Assembly: GCA_002869665.1 (NCBI GenBank)
Contig: PKUG01000047.1
Span: 15,322 to 49,043, forward strand
Direction of reading: 5' to 3'
Source of the DNA: Desulfuromonas sp.
GTDB taxonomy: Bacteria > Desulfobacterota > Desulfuromonadia > Desulfuromonadales > Geopsychrobacteraceae
DNA length: 33,722 nt
Part shown: piece by piece, positions 7,417 to 14,881 of the stretch
Position numbering within the stretch: the stretch's first letter is position 1
Layout of the letters: each line of letters opens with the position of its first letter
Program-made: the position numbers and the translations under genes
The notes under the pieces: model-generated
The model's database searches: none
Told to the model about the DNA's origin: nothing
Seen by the model: the letters and a program-made list of their open reading frames with translations, nothing else

Positions 7417-7653
7417 TTAGTTGAGTTCGTCCAATTGTCTGCGATACCCCACTTCTCTGGCCCGCTGTTCGAACCAGGCAGGGTCACGCAAAGCGACCTT
7501 CATCAACTTGGCATGCTGTAAATCGAGGACTTTCTTGCCGACGTTCTTGAACCTGACCCTGACCCTGCCGTTTCTGCTGCCCCCCTGAATATATCCAGGG
7601 CCCCACTCCGGCTTCCCGAGAACCCGCACCCGGTCACCGTGCAAAAATTCCAT
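7417..7653 (-). CDS. Stand-alone DUF3553 protein
   Basis: A 78-residue protein from the ATG at 7653, chosen because GGAGG lies six bases upstream. A longer frame from 7692 has no such site. It begins EFLHGDRVRVLGKPEWGPG and continues RVRVRFKNVGKKVLDL, the pattern of the DUF3553 domain: a short SH3/Tudor-like beta barrel seen at the C-terminus of some UvrD-type helicases and also as single-domain proteins. A basic helical tail follows. The charge suggests nucleic-acid or polymerase contact, which is inference. It has no close operon partner. Confidence 0.75.
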   Translation of the reverse strand: MEFLHGDRVRVLGKPEWGPGYIQGGSRNGRVRVRFKNVGKKVLDLQHAKLMKVALRDPAWFEQRAREVGYRRQLDELN

Positions 7654-7815
7654 TGCTTCCTCCTTCACATGGGCAGCAAAATCCACTGCCACAAATTAAA
7701 GAGATAGCGCTTTTTTCCGGGAAGTCAAATTTGAGAGAAAGTTTTTTCGACTGTTTTTCAGCAAGTTAGATAATTCAAAGATTTCATGACGGAAACATAG
7801 GGCCGCGGGAGGAAA

Positions 7816-8190
7816 CTATTCCGGCACCGATGGCGGTGCGACGACCGGGAGCTCTTCCGCCAGCCAGCCGAAGATGCCATCGGTGACATTGTAGATCAAT
7901 GGCCGTTGCGTCACCTCGACGAGAAACTCGCAGACATACACCGTGCGGTGTCCGGTTCGGCAGATCAACACCAACGGCCGCTCTTCAGGAACCCATTTCG
8001 CCAATTCGGTGAGCCAGCGCTCGGGGTCGCTCCCGCCGCGCTCGTCGAAAAAGGTCAACAGCAGGCTGCCGTCAACGATTCCGGTCTGCCGCCACTCCTC
8101 GGGCCGGCGGATATCGACCAGCGCTACCCCCTGCTCCAGCAACGGGGGCAGACCCCGACTCATGACCTGCAGGTATTTTCTCCGCTCCAT
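7816..8190 (-). CDS. Single-domain rhodanese-like sulfurtransferase
   Basis: A 124-residue cytoplasmic protein from the ATG at 8190 (AAGGGG eight bases upstream; the ATG at 8211 has none). One rhodanese domain covers most of it: VALVDIRRPEEW at 22-33, and the active-site loop CRTGHR with catalytic C77. The loop length is that of sulfurtransferases. The C-terminal NVTDGIFGW block is typical. Such proteins carry persulfide sulfur for assembly, detoxification or redox signalling. The partner is unknown. It diverges from the universal stress protein gene. Confidence 0.88.
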   Translation of the reverse strand: MERRKYLQVMSRGLPPLLEQGVALVDIRRPEEWRQTGIVDGSLLLTFFDERGGSDPERWLTELAKWVPEERPLVLICRTGHRTVYVCEFLVEVTQRPLIYNVTDGIFGWLAEELPVVAPPSVPE

Positions 8191-8288
8191 CCATTTGCCC
8201 CTTTCATGCATCGACTTGAAAAATAGGCTATAGTTTTAAACGAGCCGCGACAGGCGATCCCCCGAACCACTAGCCCGAGAGGTGCCAT

Positions 8289-8777
8289 ATGCTACCACTT
8301 TATCGAAACATCCTGGTCACGACCGATTTCAGCCCCAACTCCGAATTCGCCTTCAAGCATGCGGTCATGCTGGCGCGCCAGAACAATGCCAAGATTCACC
8401 TGTTGCATGTGCTGCCGCAGATCGATTCTTCCATGCGCGGTTATCTCTCCGCGGTTCTGGGGAAAGAGCGCCTGGAGGAATTCGAACATGACAACCTCAC
8501 CAGCGCCAGGGACACCATGAAAAAAGATCTGGAACTTTTCGCCAAAACAGAGCTGCTCAACTATCCTGAGGACTTCGCCCGCTTTGCCGGCGCCCAGGTG
8601 GTTCTCGGGCAGACAGTGCCGAAAATTCTCGAAACAGCCGCAAAGCTAAAGGCAGATGTCATCGTCATCGGCAATCACGGCCAGGGAATCCTTGAGCATG
8701 CCTTTCTCGGCAGTGTCGCCGAAAAGCTGCTGCAGAAATCAACCCTTCCAGTCTTCGTCGTCCCCCTGCCGAATTGA
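8289..8777 (+). CDS. Universal stress protein, ATP-binding type
   Basis: A 162-residue single UspA domain. It starts RNILVTTDFSPNSEFAF (D13 near the nucleotide) and has the ATP-binding signature G-x2-G-x9-G-S at G128, G131, G141 and S142, which places it in the nucleotide-binding MJ0577-like branch. The C-terminal strand is LPVFVVPLP. GAGAGG lies about six bases before the ATG. Usp proteins act in the cytoplasm under starvation, redox or other stress. It is a single-gene unit closed by the terminator at 8792-8819. Confidence 0.92.
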   Translation: MLPLYRNILVTTDFSPNSEFAFKHAVMLARQNNAKIHLLHVLPQIDSSMRGYLSAVLGKERLEEFEHDNLTSARDTMKKDLELFAKTELLNYPEDFARFAGAQVVLGQTVPKILETAAKLKADVIVIGNHGQGILEHAFLGSVAEKLLQKSTLPVFVVPLPN

Positions 8778-8791
8778 TTGACCTGTCTACA

Positions 8792-8819
8792 AAAAAGGAC
8801 CGCACTTGCGGTCCTTTTT
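8792..8819 (+). terminator. Bidirectional terminator after the Usp gene
   Basis: GGACCGC (8797-8803) pairs with GCGGTCC (8808-8814) over an ACTT loop. Flanking A5 and T5 extend the stem and supply a T-run in both directions. It serves the Usp gene and the convergent gene at 8844-9317. Confidence 0.85.
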
Positions 8820-8843
8820 CTTTATATACACATCACGGAAGGT

Positions 8844-9317
8844 TTATTCCCCCGCGCCTTTCGCAGCTTTTTCCTGCGCTAGAAGATCCGACAGAAAGTT
8901 AAATTCGAAGACCTCGTAACTGTCCCCTTTTTCATGCAGCTTGATGGTAACTTTGGCCTCGCCGTTCGAATAACGGGTCTCCAGGCTGTAAATCACCAGC
9001 GGTTTCTGATCCCGCGTGATAAATTCACCGCTCTGCTTATCCTTGAACTCGATCTCGTCGATACCCTGAAACTGACCGAGCTTACTCAGAGACGTCATCA
9101 GTTTTTCAATATCAGCCGGAGTGACCCGCTCCAAGACTTCCGGCGCCATGTACTCTTTGGTGAGTTCCGGGTCCCAGGTCGAAATCTGCGGCAATACCTG
9201 ATGAATATAAGGGATAGTCGTCGCTTCATATTCTGAAGACTGGTCATGCTTAATGTAGAAGAAAATCGAAAAAGCACAGATAAATACGAACAGAACGTAA
9301 ACAATAAATTTTTTCAA
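8844..9317 (-). CDS. Membrane-anchored periplasmic protein, unknown function
   Basis: A 157-residue protein with an N-terminal signal anchor (about residues 4-22, KFIVYVLFVFICAFSIFFYI) and a charged soluble domain of about 130 residues with alternating strands and helices. It resembles small export-anchored proteins of unknown role. The start is a TTG at 9317, three bases after the dus stop codon, with GGAG within the end of dus. The two genes are therefore translationally coupled, but the sequence does not show what links them. It ends in a Lys/Ala/Gly-rich tail. Confidence 0.75.
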   Translation of the reverse strand: MKKFIVYVLFVFICAFSIFFYIKHDQSSEYEATTIPYIHQVLPQISTWDPELTKEYMAPEVLERVTPADIEKLMTSLSKLGQFQGIDEIEFKDKQSGEFITRDQKPLVIYSLETRYSNGEAKVTIKLHEKGDSYEVFEFNFLSDLLAQEKAAKGAGE

Positions 9318-9320
9318 GGC

Positions 9321-10289
9321 TCACTCCACTCGGACTAAATATTTTTCCAGCAGCGCGGTAAAACGATCGAGCGTCGTTGCCCGCTTGAGTTTCCCCAGAT
9401 CGCGCTGCAGGTCGGTATCGGGAATAAAGTTCAGTACATCCTTCATTTTCATCAGCGCCTGGCGCTCACCGCAGAATTTCACCAGATAACGCGGTAGCAA
9501 GTCGGTGAGAAAGGCACCCAACTCGCGCCGCCGAACCGATTCCGCCACGGACTCCGGCAGTTCGCCGCGCAACCGGCGAAAGAGCAGCGGGTCAGCCAGA
9601 GCGCCGCGGCCAAGCATGAGACCGGTGATATTGGCATCAGCAAGTAATCTCTGCCCCGTCGCGACAGCGTTGATATCGCCGTTAGCGATCACCGGGATCG
9701 TCGCCCGGGCGGCCACGGCATGAATCAGCTCATGGTCGGCCGTTCCATTGTAACGCTGAAGAACCGTGCGCGGATGCAGAACCAGGTAATCCGCCCCACA
9801 CTCCTGATAGATCGGCAACAGTTCGAAGATCTGCTGAAGGTCGGCGTAACCGGCGCGGCTTTTGATCGAAAAACTGCCATGCACAACCTTGCGGATGGTG
9901 CGCAACAGCTCGGGCAAGGCATCGATGTCCCGCAACAGTTCGCCACCGGTCGCCCCGGTTGTCATCCGCCCATAGGGGCAGCCGAGGTTCAGATTGAGGT
10001 GGCAACAACCTGTCTCCTGGACCAGCTCTGCGGCTGCAGCCAGCGCCATGGCCGAATTACCGATCAACTGAACGACCAGCGGCGTTGCCGAATCATGCGC
10101 CCTGATCTCATCCAGATCGCCACGGGCAACCCGCCTACGCGACTGGGCCTGAACCCGGACGAATTCAGTGAAGACGATATCCGGCCGGTAATTAGCGATA
10201 AAACAGGCACGCAGGGCGTCATTGGTCAACCCCTGCATCGGCGCCAGCATCAGCGGTTTGGTTCCGGGGGACCAGGGCAGAAGGGGCAT
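9321..10289 (-). CDS. dus: tRNA-dihydrouridine synthase
   Basis: A 322-residue Dus-family flavoprotein, which reduces uridines in the tRNA D-loop with NADPH and FMN. Visible motifs are APMQG (16-20, FMN site), LNLNLGCPYGR with catalytic C104, IKSRAGY (K143), LHPRT, ANGDI and the GRGAL phosphate loop. A C-terminal helical tRNA-binding domain follows from about residue 245. The early motifs and length fit DusA/DusC-type rather than DusB, but the subtype cannot be fixed by eye. The ribosome site before the ATG is weak. It leads the two-gene unit with the anchored protein at 8844-9317. Confidence 0.92.
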   Translation of the reverse strand: MPLLPWSPGTKPLMLAPMQGLTNDALRACFIANYRPDIVFTEFVRVQAQSRRRVARGDLDEIRAHDSATPLVVQLIGNSAMALAAAAELVQETGCCHLNLNLGCPYGRMTTGATGGELLRDIDALPELLRTIRKVVHGSFSIKSRAGYADLQQIFELLPIYQECGADYLVLHPRTVLQRYNGTADHELIHAVAARATIPVIANGDINAVATGQRLLADANITGLMLGRGALADPLLFRRLRGELPESVAESVRRRELGAFLTDLLPRYLVKFCGERQALMKMKDVLNFIPDTDLQRDLGKLKRATTLDRFTALLEKYLVRVE

Positions 10290-10479
10290 CGCGGCTCAGC
10301 TTGCATGGTTAGGGTGGTTTATCTCGGCTCCGCACAATACCCCATCGTGACAGGAGAATCCAGCAGCCTCTGTATAGACCCCTGCAGCGCAAGGACACTT
10401 TCGGGCTGCCCCGCAGGGAACGATCCTGCTACACTGCCGCCGATCGATAAAACACCAGAAGATATTGGGGAGACATGAC

Positions 10480-10920
10480 ATGATGGAAAGACCACGCCTG
10501 CTCTTCCTCTGTACCGGGAATTCCTGCCGCAGCCAGATGGCCGAAGGTTTGTGCCGCCATTTCTGCGGCGACCGGATTGAAGCCTTCTCGGCCGGAACGG
10601 AAAAGCACGGACTCAACCCCCTCGCCGTTGCCGCCATGGCCGAGATCGGCATCGACATTTCCGGCCATCAGAGTAAAACTCTTGACGACCTCGCCGGGGT
10701 TGATCTCGACTACGTCGTGACCGTCTGCGCCTCCGCCCATGAGACCTGCCCGGTCTTTCCCGGCCGGGCGACTGTCATTCATCGCGGGTTCGACGACCCG
10801 CCGAAACTGGCGGCCGACGCGGCAAACCGCGAGGAAGCACTCGTCCACTACCGGCGCGTGCGCGACGAAATCAAGGACTATATCCTCAACCTGCCCCGGA
10901 TACTCGGCCTCAGCGACTGA
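10480..10920 (+). CDS. arsC: Thioredoxin-coupled arsenate reductase (LMW-PTPase fold)
   Basis: A 146-residue protein with the P-loop CTGNSCRS (C11 to S18) and a redox cysteine pair C83/C90 in VTVCASAHETC. These match the Cys10, Cys82 and Cys89 triad of the Staphylococcus aureus pI258 enzyme in spacing. RGFDDPP and YRRVRDEIKDYI near the end are also typical. It reduces arsenate to arsenite using thioredoxin. The ATG at 10480 has GGGGAG seven bases upstream, so an earlier in-frame TTG at 10465 was not used. No arsR, acr3 or arsB lies nearby, so export must be encoded elsewhere. A phosphatase role is a less likely alternative. Confidence 0.88.
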   Translation: MMERPRLLFLCTGNSCRSQMAEGLCRHFCGDRIEAFSAGTEKHGLNPLAVAAMAEIGIDISGHQSKTLDDLAGVDLDYVVTVCASAHETCPVFPGRATVIHRGFDDPPKLAADAANREEALVHYRRVRDEIKDYILNLPRILGLSD

Positions 10921-10925
10921 GGCGG

Positions 10926-12140
10926 CTATTCCTTGACGGCGGTCAGGATGTAGACCGGATCGTAGGCCTCGAACATCTTGTAGTTGGAATGCGGCCGGGT
11001 GCGCGCGATATTGACCGTGACCACCTCGACGACATAACCGGCGTTGGCAAAATACTCGTTGGCCGCTGTCAGGGTATCGAGAGTAATTGCATTGAGGACG
11101 ATCCGCCCCCCGGTCGCCAAACGCTGATCAACGGTATCGAGAATGGGCCACAGGTGGCCGCCGCTGCCGCCGATAAAGACCCGATCGGGATCGGGCAACT
11201 CCTCGAGACAGGCCGGAGCATCCCCTACGATCAGGGCAACGTTGCGGGTATTGAATTTCTCCAGATTTTCCCGAATGAACTGGCAGCACTCTTCGTTGCG
11301 TTCAATGGCGAAGATACGTCCGTTGGGCAGCAGGTGATCTGCTTCGACACAGATCGAACCGGAACCGGCACCGATATCCCAGAGGCACATATCGTGGCGC
11401 AGCTTAAGCTTGGCCAGGGTGACGACACGCACCTCCTCCTTGGTGATCAGCTTCTTGATGCTGACGAACTCGTCATCTGGAATCCCCAGAGTCGGCACAT
11501 ACCGTTGGGCGTCGTCTTCATACTGACGGATCAGCAACAGCACGTTGAGGGGAGCCGCCTCCAGTTCGAGCAGGCCCTTGACATCGGTGACGCGGATCTT
11601 CTCCTGCGCCGTGCCGAGGTTTTCACACAGGTAGGCCTTGTAGCCGCTCCGCTTGCGGCTGAGCAGTTCACGGCCGATCATTCCCGGCGTATTGACTCCA
11701 TCGGTCAGTACAGCCGCCTTGTCATTGGCAACAATCCGGTCGACAACATCCTTCAGCGCCCGACCATTGACCGAAACGAAGACCGCATCGTCCCAAGGCT
11801 CGCGGATCTTGGCAAAAGCGTACTGTACAGAAGTGACGTTGGGCAGAAACTCGATCAGTTCATCCGGCAGGTTGCGCAACAGGTAACGACCGACCCCGAA
11901 AAACAGCGGGTCACCCGAAGCGAGAACGACGGCACGCCCGTCACAATCCCCCAGGCGCAGCACCATCTCGCCGAGGTTATTGTCATCGAAGGCAAAACGC
12001 TCGCCCGGGTAGTCCGGAAACAGATCAAGCAGGGTGGGCGCACCAAACAGCATGTCGCTCTGGGCGACCAGTTCGAGCGCCTGCGGGGTAAACCCTTCCT
12101 GGCCGGTCATGCCGGCACCGATCACATAGATAGATTTCAT
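10926..12140 (-). CDS. cobL: Precorrin-6Y C5,15-methyltransferase, decarboxylating (CbiET fusion)
   Basis: A 404-residue fusion. Residues 1-205 are CbiE, a SAM-dependent tetrapyrrole methyltransferase (YVIGAGMTGQEG at 5-16, LASGDPLFFGVGR at 73-85). Residues 225-404 are CbiT, a Rossmann methyltransferase with DIGAGSGS at 255-262, which methylates C15 and decarboxylates the acetate side chain. Together they act late in corrin ring synthesis for vitamin B12. The fused form is called CobL or CbiET. It lies 30 bases after cobC and ends five bases from the convergent arsC, with no terminator between them. Confidence 0.93.
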   Translation of the reverse strand: MKSIYVIGAGMTGQEGFTPQALELVAQSDMLFGAPTLLDLFPDYPGERFAFDDNNLGEMVLRLGDCDGRAVVLASGDPLFFGVGRYLLRNLPDELIEFLPNVTSVQYAFAKIREPWDDAVFVSVNGRALKDVVDRIVANDKAAVLTDGVNTPGMIGRELLSRKRSGYKAYLCENLGTAQEKIRVTDVKGLLELEAAPLNVLLLIRQYEDDAQRYVPTLGIPDDEFVSIKKLITKEEVRVVTLAKLKLRHDMCLWDIGAGSGSICVEADHLLPNGRIFAIERNEECCQFIRENLEKFNTRNVALIVGDAPACLEELPDPDRVFIGGSGGHLWPILDTVDQRLATGGRIVLNAITLDTLTAANEYFANAGYVVEVVTVNIARTRPHSNYKMFEAYDPVYILTAVKE

Positions 12141-12170
12141 CTTCCGCCTCCCCGGGAAAACAGTTTGGGC

Positions 12171-12770
12171 TCAGCCGTTGAGTCGTTTGACGACGGCGTT
12201 ATCTGCGTCTGAATAATCGATGATATTATGGCAGCAGTAATCCTGCTCAATGTGAAACACCTGCGCCAGTGAAGCGCCGATGGCATCAAGCAGAATAACG
12301 CGGTTGAGCGCACCGTGACCGACAATGACGACCTCTTCTCCGGCATGCGCGGCCAACAGTGTCCGGATCACCGGACGCACCCGGTCGGCCAGCTGTTGGA
12401 CACTCTCGCCACCCGGCGGCGCAACGTTGACAATATCCTCAAGACGCGCCTGCCAGAGATCGGGATAATCCGCCTGCAGTTCGGCCCAGGGGCGTCCCTC
12501 CCAGTCGCCGATGTGCAGTTCGCGCAGAGCGGACAGGTATCCGGGCTGCAGGTTGTGTCCGGCGGCGAGCTGATCAGCCAGCTCACGGCAGCGCTGCAGA
12601 TCACTTGAATAGATCGCCGAGAGTTTACAACCGGTGAAGCATTCGGCCAGTTCGCGCGTCTGGCGCTGCCCCAGGGGGGTCAGCGGCGTGTCCCCCTGGC
12701 CGTTGTAGCGTTTGTTCTCGTGCCCTTCAACCTGACCGTGGCGCAGCAGGTGGACGCGCACTCCCTTCAT
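12171..12770 (-). CDS. cobC: Histidine phosphatase, probable alpha-ribazole phosphatase
   Basis: A 199-residue phosphoglycerate-mutase-fold phosphatase. LLRHGQ near the start holds the phosphorylated H11, IYSSDLQRC and [11 protein letters not shown] follow, and VGHGALNRV carries the second histidine. The E in the HIGDWEG block is the usual proton donor region. The immediately downstream gene is cbiET, so CobC (removing phosphate from alpha-ribazole 5'-phosphate in cobalamin synthesis) is the likely role. A general histidine phosphatase cannot be excluded by motif alone. Its ATG overlaps the engB stop codon (ATGA), so the two are translationally coupled. Confidence 0.82.
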   Translation of the reverse strand: MKGVRVHLLRHGQVEGHENKRYNGQGDTPLTPLGQRQTRELAECFTGCKLSAIYSSDLQRCRELADQLAAGHNLQPGYLSALRELHIGDWEGRPWAELQADYPDLWQARLEDIVNVAPPGGESVQQLADRVRPVIRTLLAAHAGEEVVIVGHGALNRVILLDAIGASLAQVFHIEQDYCCHNIIDYSDADNAVVKRLNG

Positions 12771-13384
12771 GCGTCCGCTCCCAGAAGGTCCATACCGTCT
12801 TCCTCGTCAAGGGCCTCGGCGATCCGCTCCCAGATCTCGTCGCGCCCTTCGCGGGTGGTCGCCGAGAAGAGACTGAAAGCATCGCGCGGCAGCCCGGTCG
12901 CAGCCATGATCTTGCGCGGCTCGGCATCGCGCTGGGAACGGTTGACCTTCTCGATCTTGGTGATCACCGGAATTGTCGGCACCTCAAACTCTTCCAGCCA
13001 GTCGAGCATCTTGAGATCCTCATCGCCTGGGACTCGGCGAATATCGAGGATGAAAACGACCCCCTTCAGAGTCTCGCGCTGTTCGAGGTAGGTGCGAATC
13101 ATCGGTCCCCAGGCCTTTTTGACCGCCAGCGGGACCTTGGCAAAACCGTAGCCGGGAAGGTCCACGAGGGTGAAGTCGGCATTCACGGCAAAGAAATTGA
13201 TCAGCTGGGTCCGGCCGGGGGTTGAGGAGGTGCGAACCAGGTTGCGCCGATTGACCAGCACGTTGATCAGTGAACTTTTGCCGACATTGCTGCGCCCGGC
13301 AAAAGCAATCTCCGGCAGCTCGACCGGCGGGTAATTCTCCGGTCGTGTCGCACTCTTGATAAACTCGGTTGTCGTGATTTTCAT
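12767..13384 (-). CDS. engB: Ribosome-biogenesis GTPase EngB/YsxC
   Basis: A 205-residue GTPase of the usual EngB size. The ATG at 13384 is preceded by GGTGAG. The frame stays open upstream to 13588, but that part looks noncoding. Motifs are G1 GRSNVGKSS (30-38), STPGRTQ (54-60), G3 [10 protein letters not shown] (75-84), and G4 TKIE (142-145), where the family usually has TKxD. EngB assists large-subunit assembly and is essential in several bacteria. It opens the engB-cobC-cbiET run through an ATGA overlap. Confidence 0.93.
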   Translation of the reverse strand: MKITTTEFIKSATRPENYPPVELPEIAFAGRSNVGKSSLINVLVNRRNLVRTSSTPGRTQLINFFAVNADFTLVDLPGYGFAKVPLAVKKAWGPMIRTYLEQRETLKGVVFILDIRRVPGDEDLKMLDWLEEFEVPTIPVITKIEKVNRSQRDAEPRKIMAATGLPRDAFSLFSATTREGRDEIWERIAEALDEEDGMDLLGADA

Positions 13385-13521
13385 CTGCTCACCAGTCTGA
13401 ACGTATACGGGTGTCTGTAACCTGTGGAGAATAGCCCAGCCGCACACCTTTGGCAACCGCCGACAGCGGTCTGACAGTTTGCAGAAATGGAAAATTTTAC
13501 TAAGTATAAAGTAGCTCTTTC

Positions 13522-13530
13522 TGCTATCAT
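13522..13530 (+). promoter_or_regulatory. Possible extended -10 promoter of the ferritin pair
   Basis: TATCAT at 13525-13530 is preceded by a TGn element at 13522-13524. No good -35 stands at the right distance. A start near 13537 would give a 90-base leader before the ferritin ATG at 13627. I see no convincing Fur box in this leader. Confidence 0.3.
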
Positions 13531-13626
13531 GCGCTGACTTTGTCGCCGGAAACGGGTATATTGGGAAAATATGCTGAAAAAATCCCATGTTGACACCCAG
13601 AAAATCGCCACAAGGAGACTGTTTGA

Positions 13627-14136
13627 ATGCTGAATGAAAAGCTTGTTGCCGCTATTAACGACCAGATTCAATTCGAGTATTATTCCGCCTTTGTCTACAA
13701 GGCGATGCAGGCTTATTTTGAAGACGAGGATCTGCCGGGCATGGCCAACTGGATGAACATCCAGTTTCAGGAAGAAATGGCTCACGCAGAGAAAATGTTT
13801 AACTTCGTCTGTGATGCAGGCGCCCGTGTCGAACTCAAAGCGCTGGATGCTCCCAACAACGAATACAGCTCACCTCTGGAAGTTTTTGAAGAGTCCCTGT
13901 CCCACGAGCGTCAGGTGACCGCACGCATCAACAACCTGATGGACCTGGCCCAACAGGAAAAGAACCACGCCGCCCAGATTTTCCTCCAGTGGTTCGTCAC
14001 CGAGCAGGTCGAGGAAGAGGCCAGCGTCAACCTGATCATCACCAAGCTCAAGCGGATCAAGGACGATGGCCGCGGCCTGATGATGATCGATCAGGAGTTA
14101 GCTAGCCGCACCTTTACCCCAATTGCCGCTGAATAG
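13627..14136 (+). CDS. ftnA: Non-heme ferritin
   Basis: A 169-residue ferritin without heme-binding features of bacterioferritin. The ferroxidase residues fall at exactly the positions known for E. coli FtnA: E17, E50, H53, E94 and Q127 (in [18 protein letters not shown] and TEQVEEE). It oxidises Fe(II) and stores it in a 24-subunit shell in the cytoplasm. AAGGAG lies nine bases before the ATG. The rubrerythrin-like gene follows after 47 bases, with one terminator for both, so they probably form an operon for iron and oxidative stress. Confidence 0.95.
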   Translation: MLNEKLVAAINDQIQFEYYSAFVYKAMQAYFEDEDLPGMANWMNIQFQEEMAHAEKMFNFVCDAGARVELKALDAPNNEYSSPLEVFEESLSHERQVTARINNLMDLAQQEKNHAAQIFLQWFVTEQVEEEASVNLIITKLKRIKDDGRGLMMIDQELASRTFTPIAAE

Positions 14137-14183
14137 GCAGCAATCTTTACTATCTTTTATACGTGAACAAGGAGGACACCCCA

Positions 14184-14681
14184 ATGAATGAAGCCGATGT
14201 CAAAAAAGCACTGGCCCGTTCGGTACAGACCGAAAAGAACGCCATGAACTACTACGAACTGGCCGCCAAGCAAATGAAGAACAAGGACGCCATAGCGACC
14301 TTCGAACTGCTGGCCCGTGAAGAGCGCGAGCACGCCAAGCACTTCTTCGACAAGTGCCTGTGCGAAGACCTGCTCCCTTCGTTTGATGAATTTATCAGCG
14401 CTCCGCCGGAAAAAGAGAGCGACTGGATCTCCGACCTCGACAAGGCTCTGCTCGAGAAGTTCGACGACCGCAAGGCGATGGAACTGGCCATGGAGAAGGA
14501 ACAGCGCCTGGCCGAGAGCCTGCGTGAAATGGCTGCCAAGATTGACGACGAGGAAGTCCGTGCCGTCTTTGAGGAAAACGCCAAGTCGACCGAGCACCAC
14601 TATGCCATTATCGAGTCCGAATATGCCCGCCTGATGGGTATGGTTCACGAGACCGACATCGACACCTTCGTCCGCGAATAA
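14184..14681 (+). CDS. Rubrerythrin-like ferritin-fold protein without rubredoxin domain
   Basis: A 165-residue helical protein from the ATG at 14184, chosen for AAGGAGG seven bases upstream. Carboxylate and histidine motifs place it in the ferritin-like diiron superfamily: E17 in TEKNAMNYYELA, E47 and H50 in REEREHAKHF, E104/E106 in MEKEQRLAES, and E137/H138 in TEHHYAII. The first and last resemble rubrerythrin, but the C-terminal rubredoxin domain with its four cysteines is missing; only C58 and C60 are present. Reduction of peroxide or iron handling is likely, and the electron donor is unknown. It follows ferritin and ends in a strong terminator. Confidence 0.82.
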   Translation: MNEADVKKALARSVQTEKNAMNYYELAAKQMKNKDAIATFELLAREEREHAKHFFDKCLCEDLLPSFDEFISAPPEKESDWISDLDKALLEKFDDRKAMELAMEKEQRLAESLREMAAKIDDEEVRAVFEENAKSTEHHYAIIESEYARLMGMVHETDIDTFVRE

Positions 14682-14707
14682 GCAGGCGACGTCGAAAGCA
14701 CAACAGG

Positions 14708-14737
14708 GCCGCTTCCGCAAGGAAGCGGCTTTTTTTT
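14708..14737 (+). terminator. Strong intrinsic terminator of the ferritin pair
   Basis: GCCGCTTCC (14708-14716) pairs perfectly with GGAAGCGGC (14721-14729) over a GCAA tetraloop, followed by eight T. It lies 27 bases after the rubrerythrin-like stop codon. Confidence 0.92.
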
Positions 14738-14813
14738 GCCCCGGCTCCACCTTTACGGAGTCCGCATTTTATCCGCAAAAAAAGATCTTCCGCTGCAGAA
14801 TCTATCGAAATCC

Positions 14814-14842
14814 TTTTCGCGCTCAAAGACGAATGTTATAAA
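14814..14842 (+). promoter_or_regulatory. Extended -10 promoter of the envelope run
   Basis: TATAAA at 14837-14842 is preceded by TGn (14834-14836). The hexamer 17 bases upstream (TTTTCG) is poor, as is common with an extended -10. The start would be near 14849, leaving about 33 bases before the ATG at 14882. Confidence 0.45.
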
Positions 14843-14881
14843 TTGAAAGTGCACCTCTTCCCCTGCAGAAAAGGATCGCCT

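Noticed and set aside
9720-10478. 252-codon plus-strand frame opposite dus
   Set aside because: It is antisense to dus, has no ribosome site and contains no recognisable motif.
10989-12212. 407-codon plus-strand frame opposite cbiET
   Set aside because: It mirrors cbiET codons, is rich in low-complexity Gly/Asp/Gln and lacks a start signal.
13385-13588. Upstream extension of engB by 68 codons
   Set aside because: The extension lacks EngB features, while the ATG at 13384 matches the family start and has GGTGAG before it. The region instead holds the ferritin leader.
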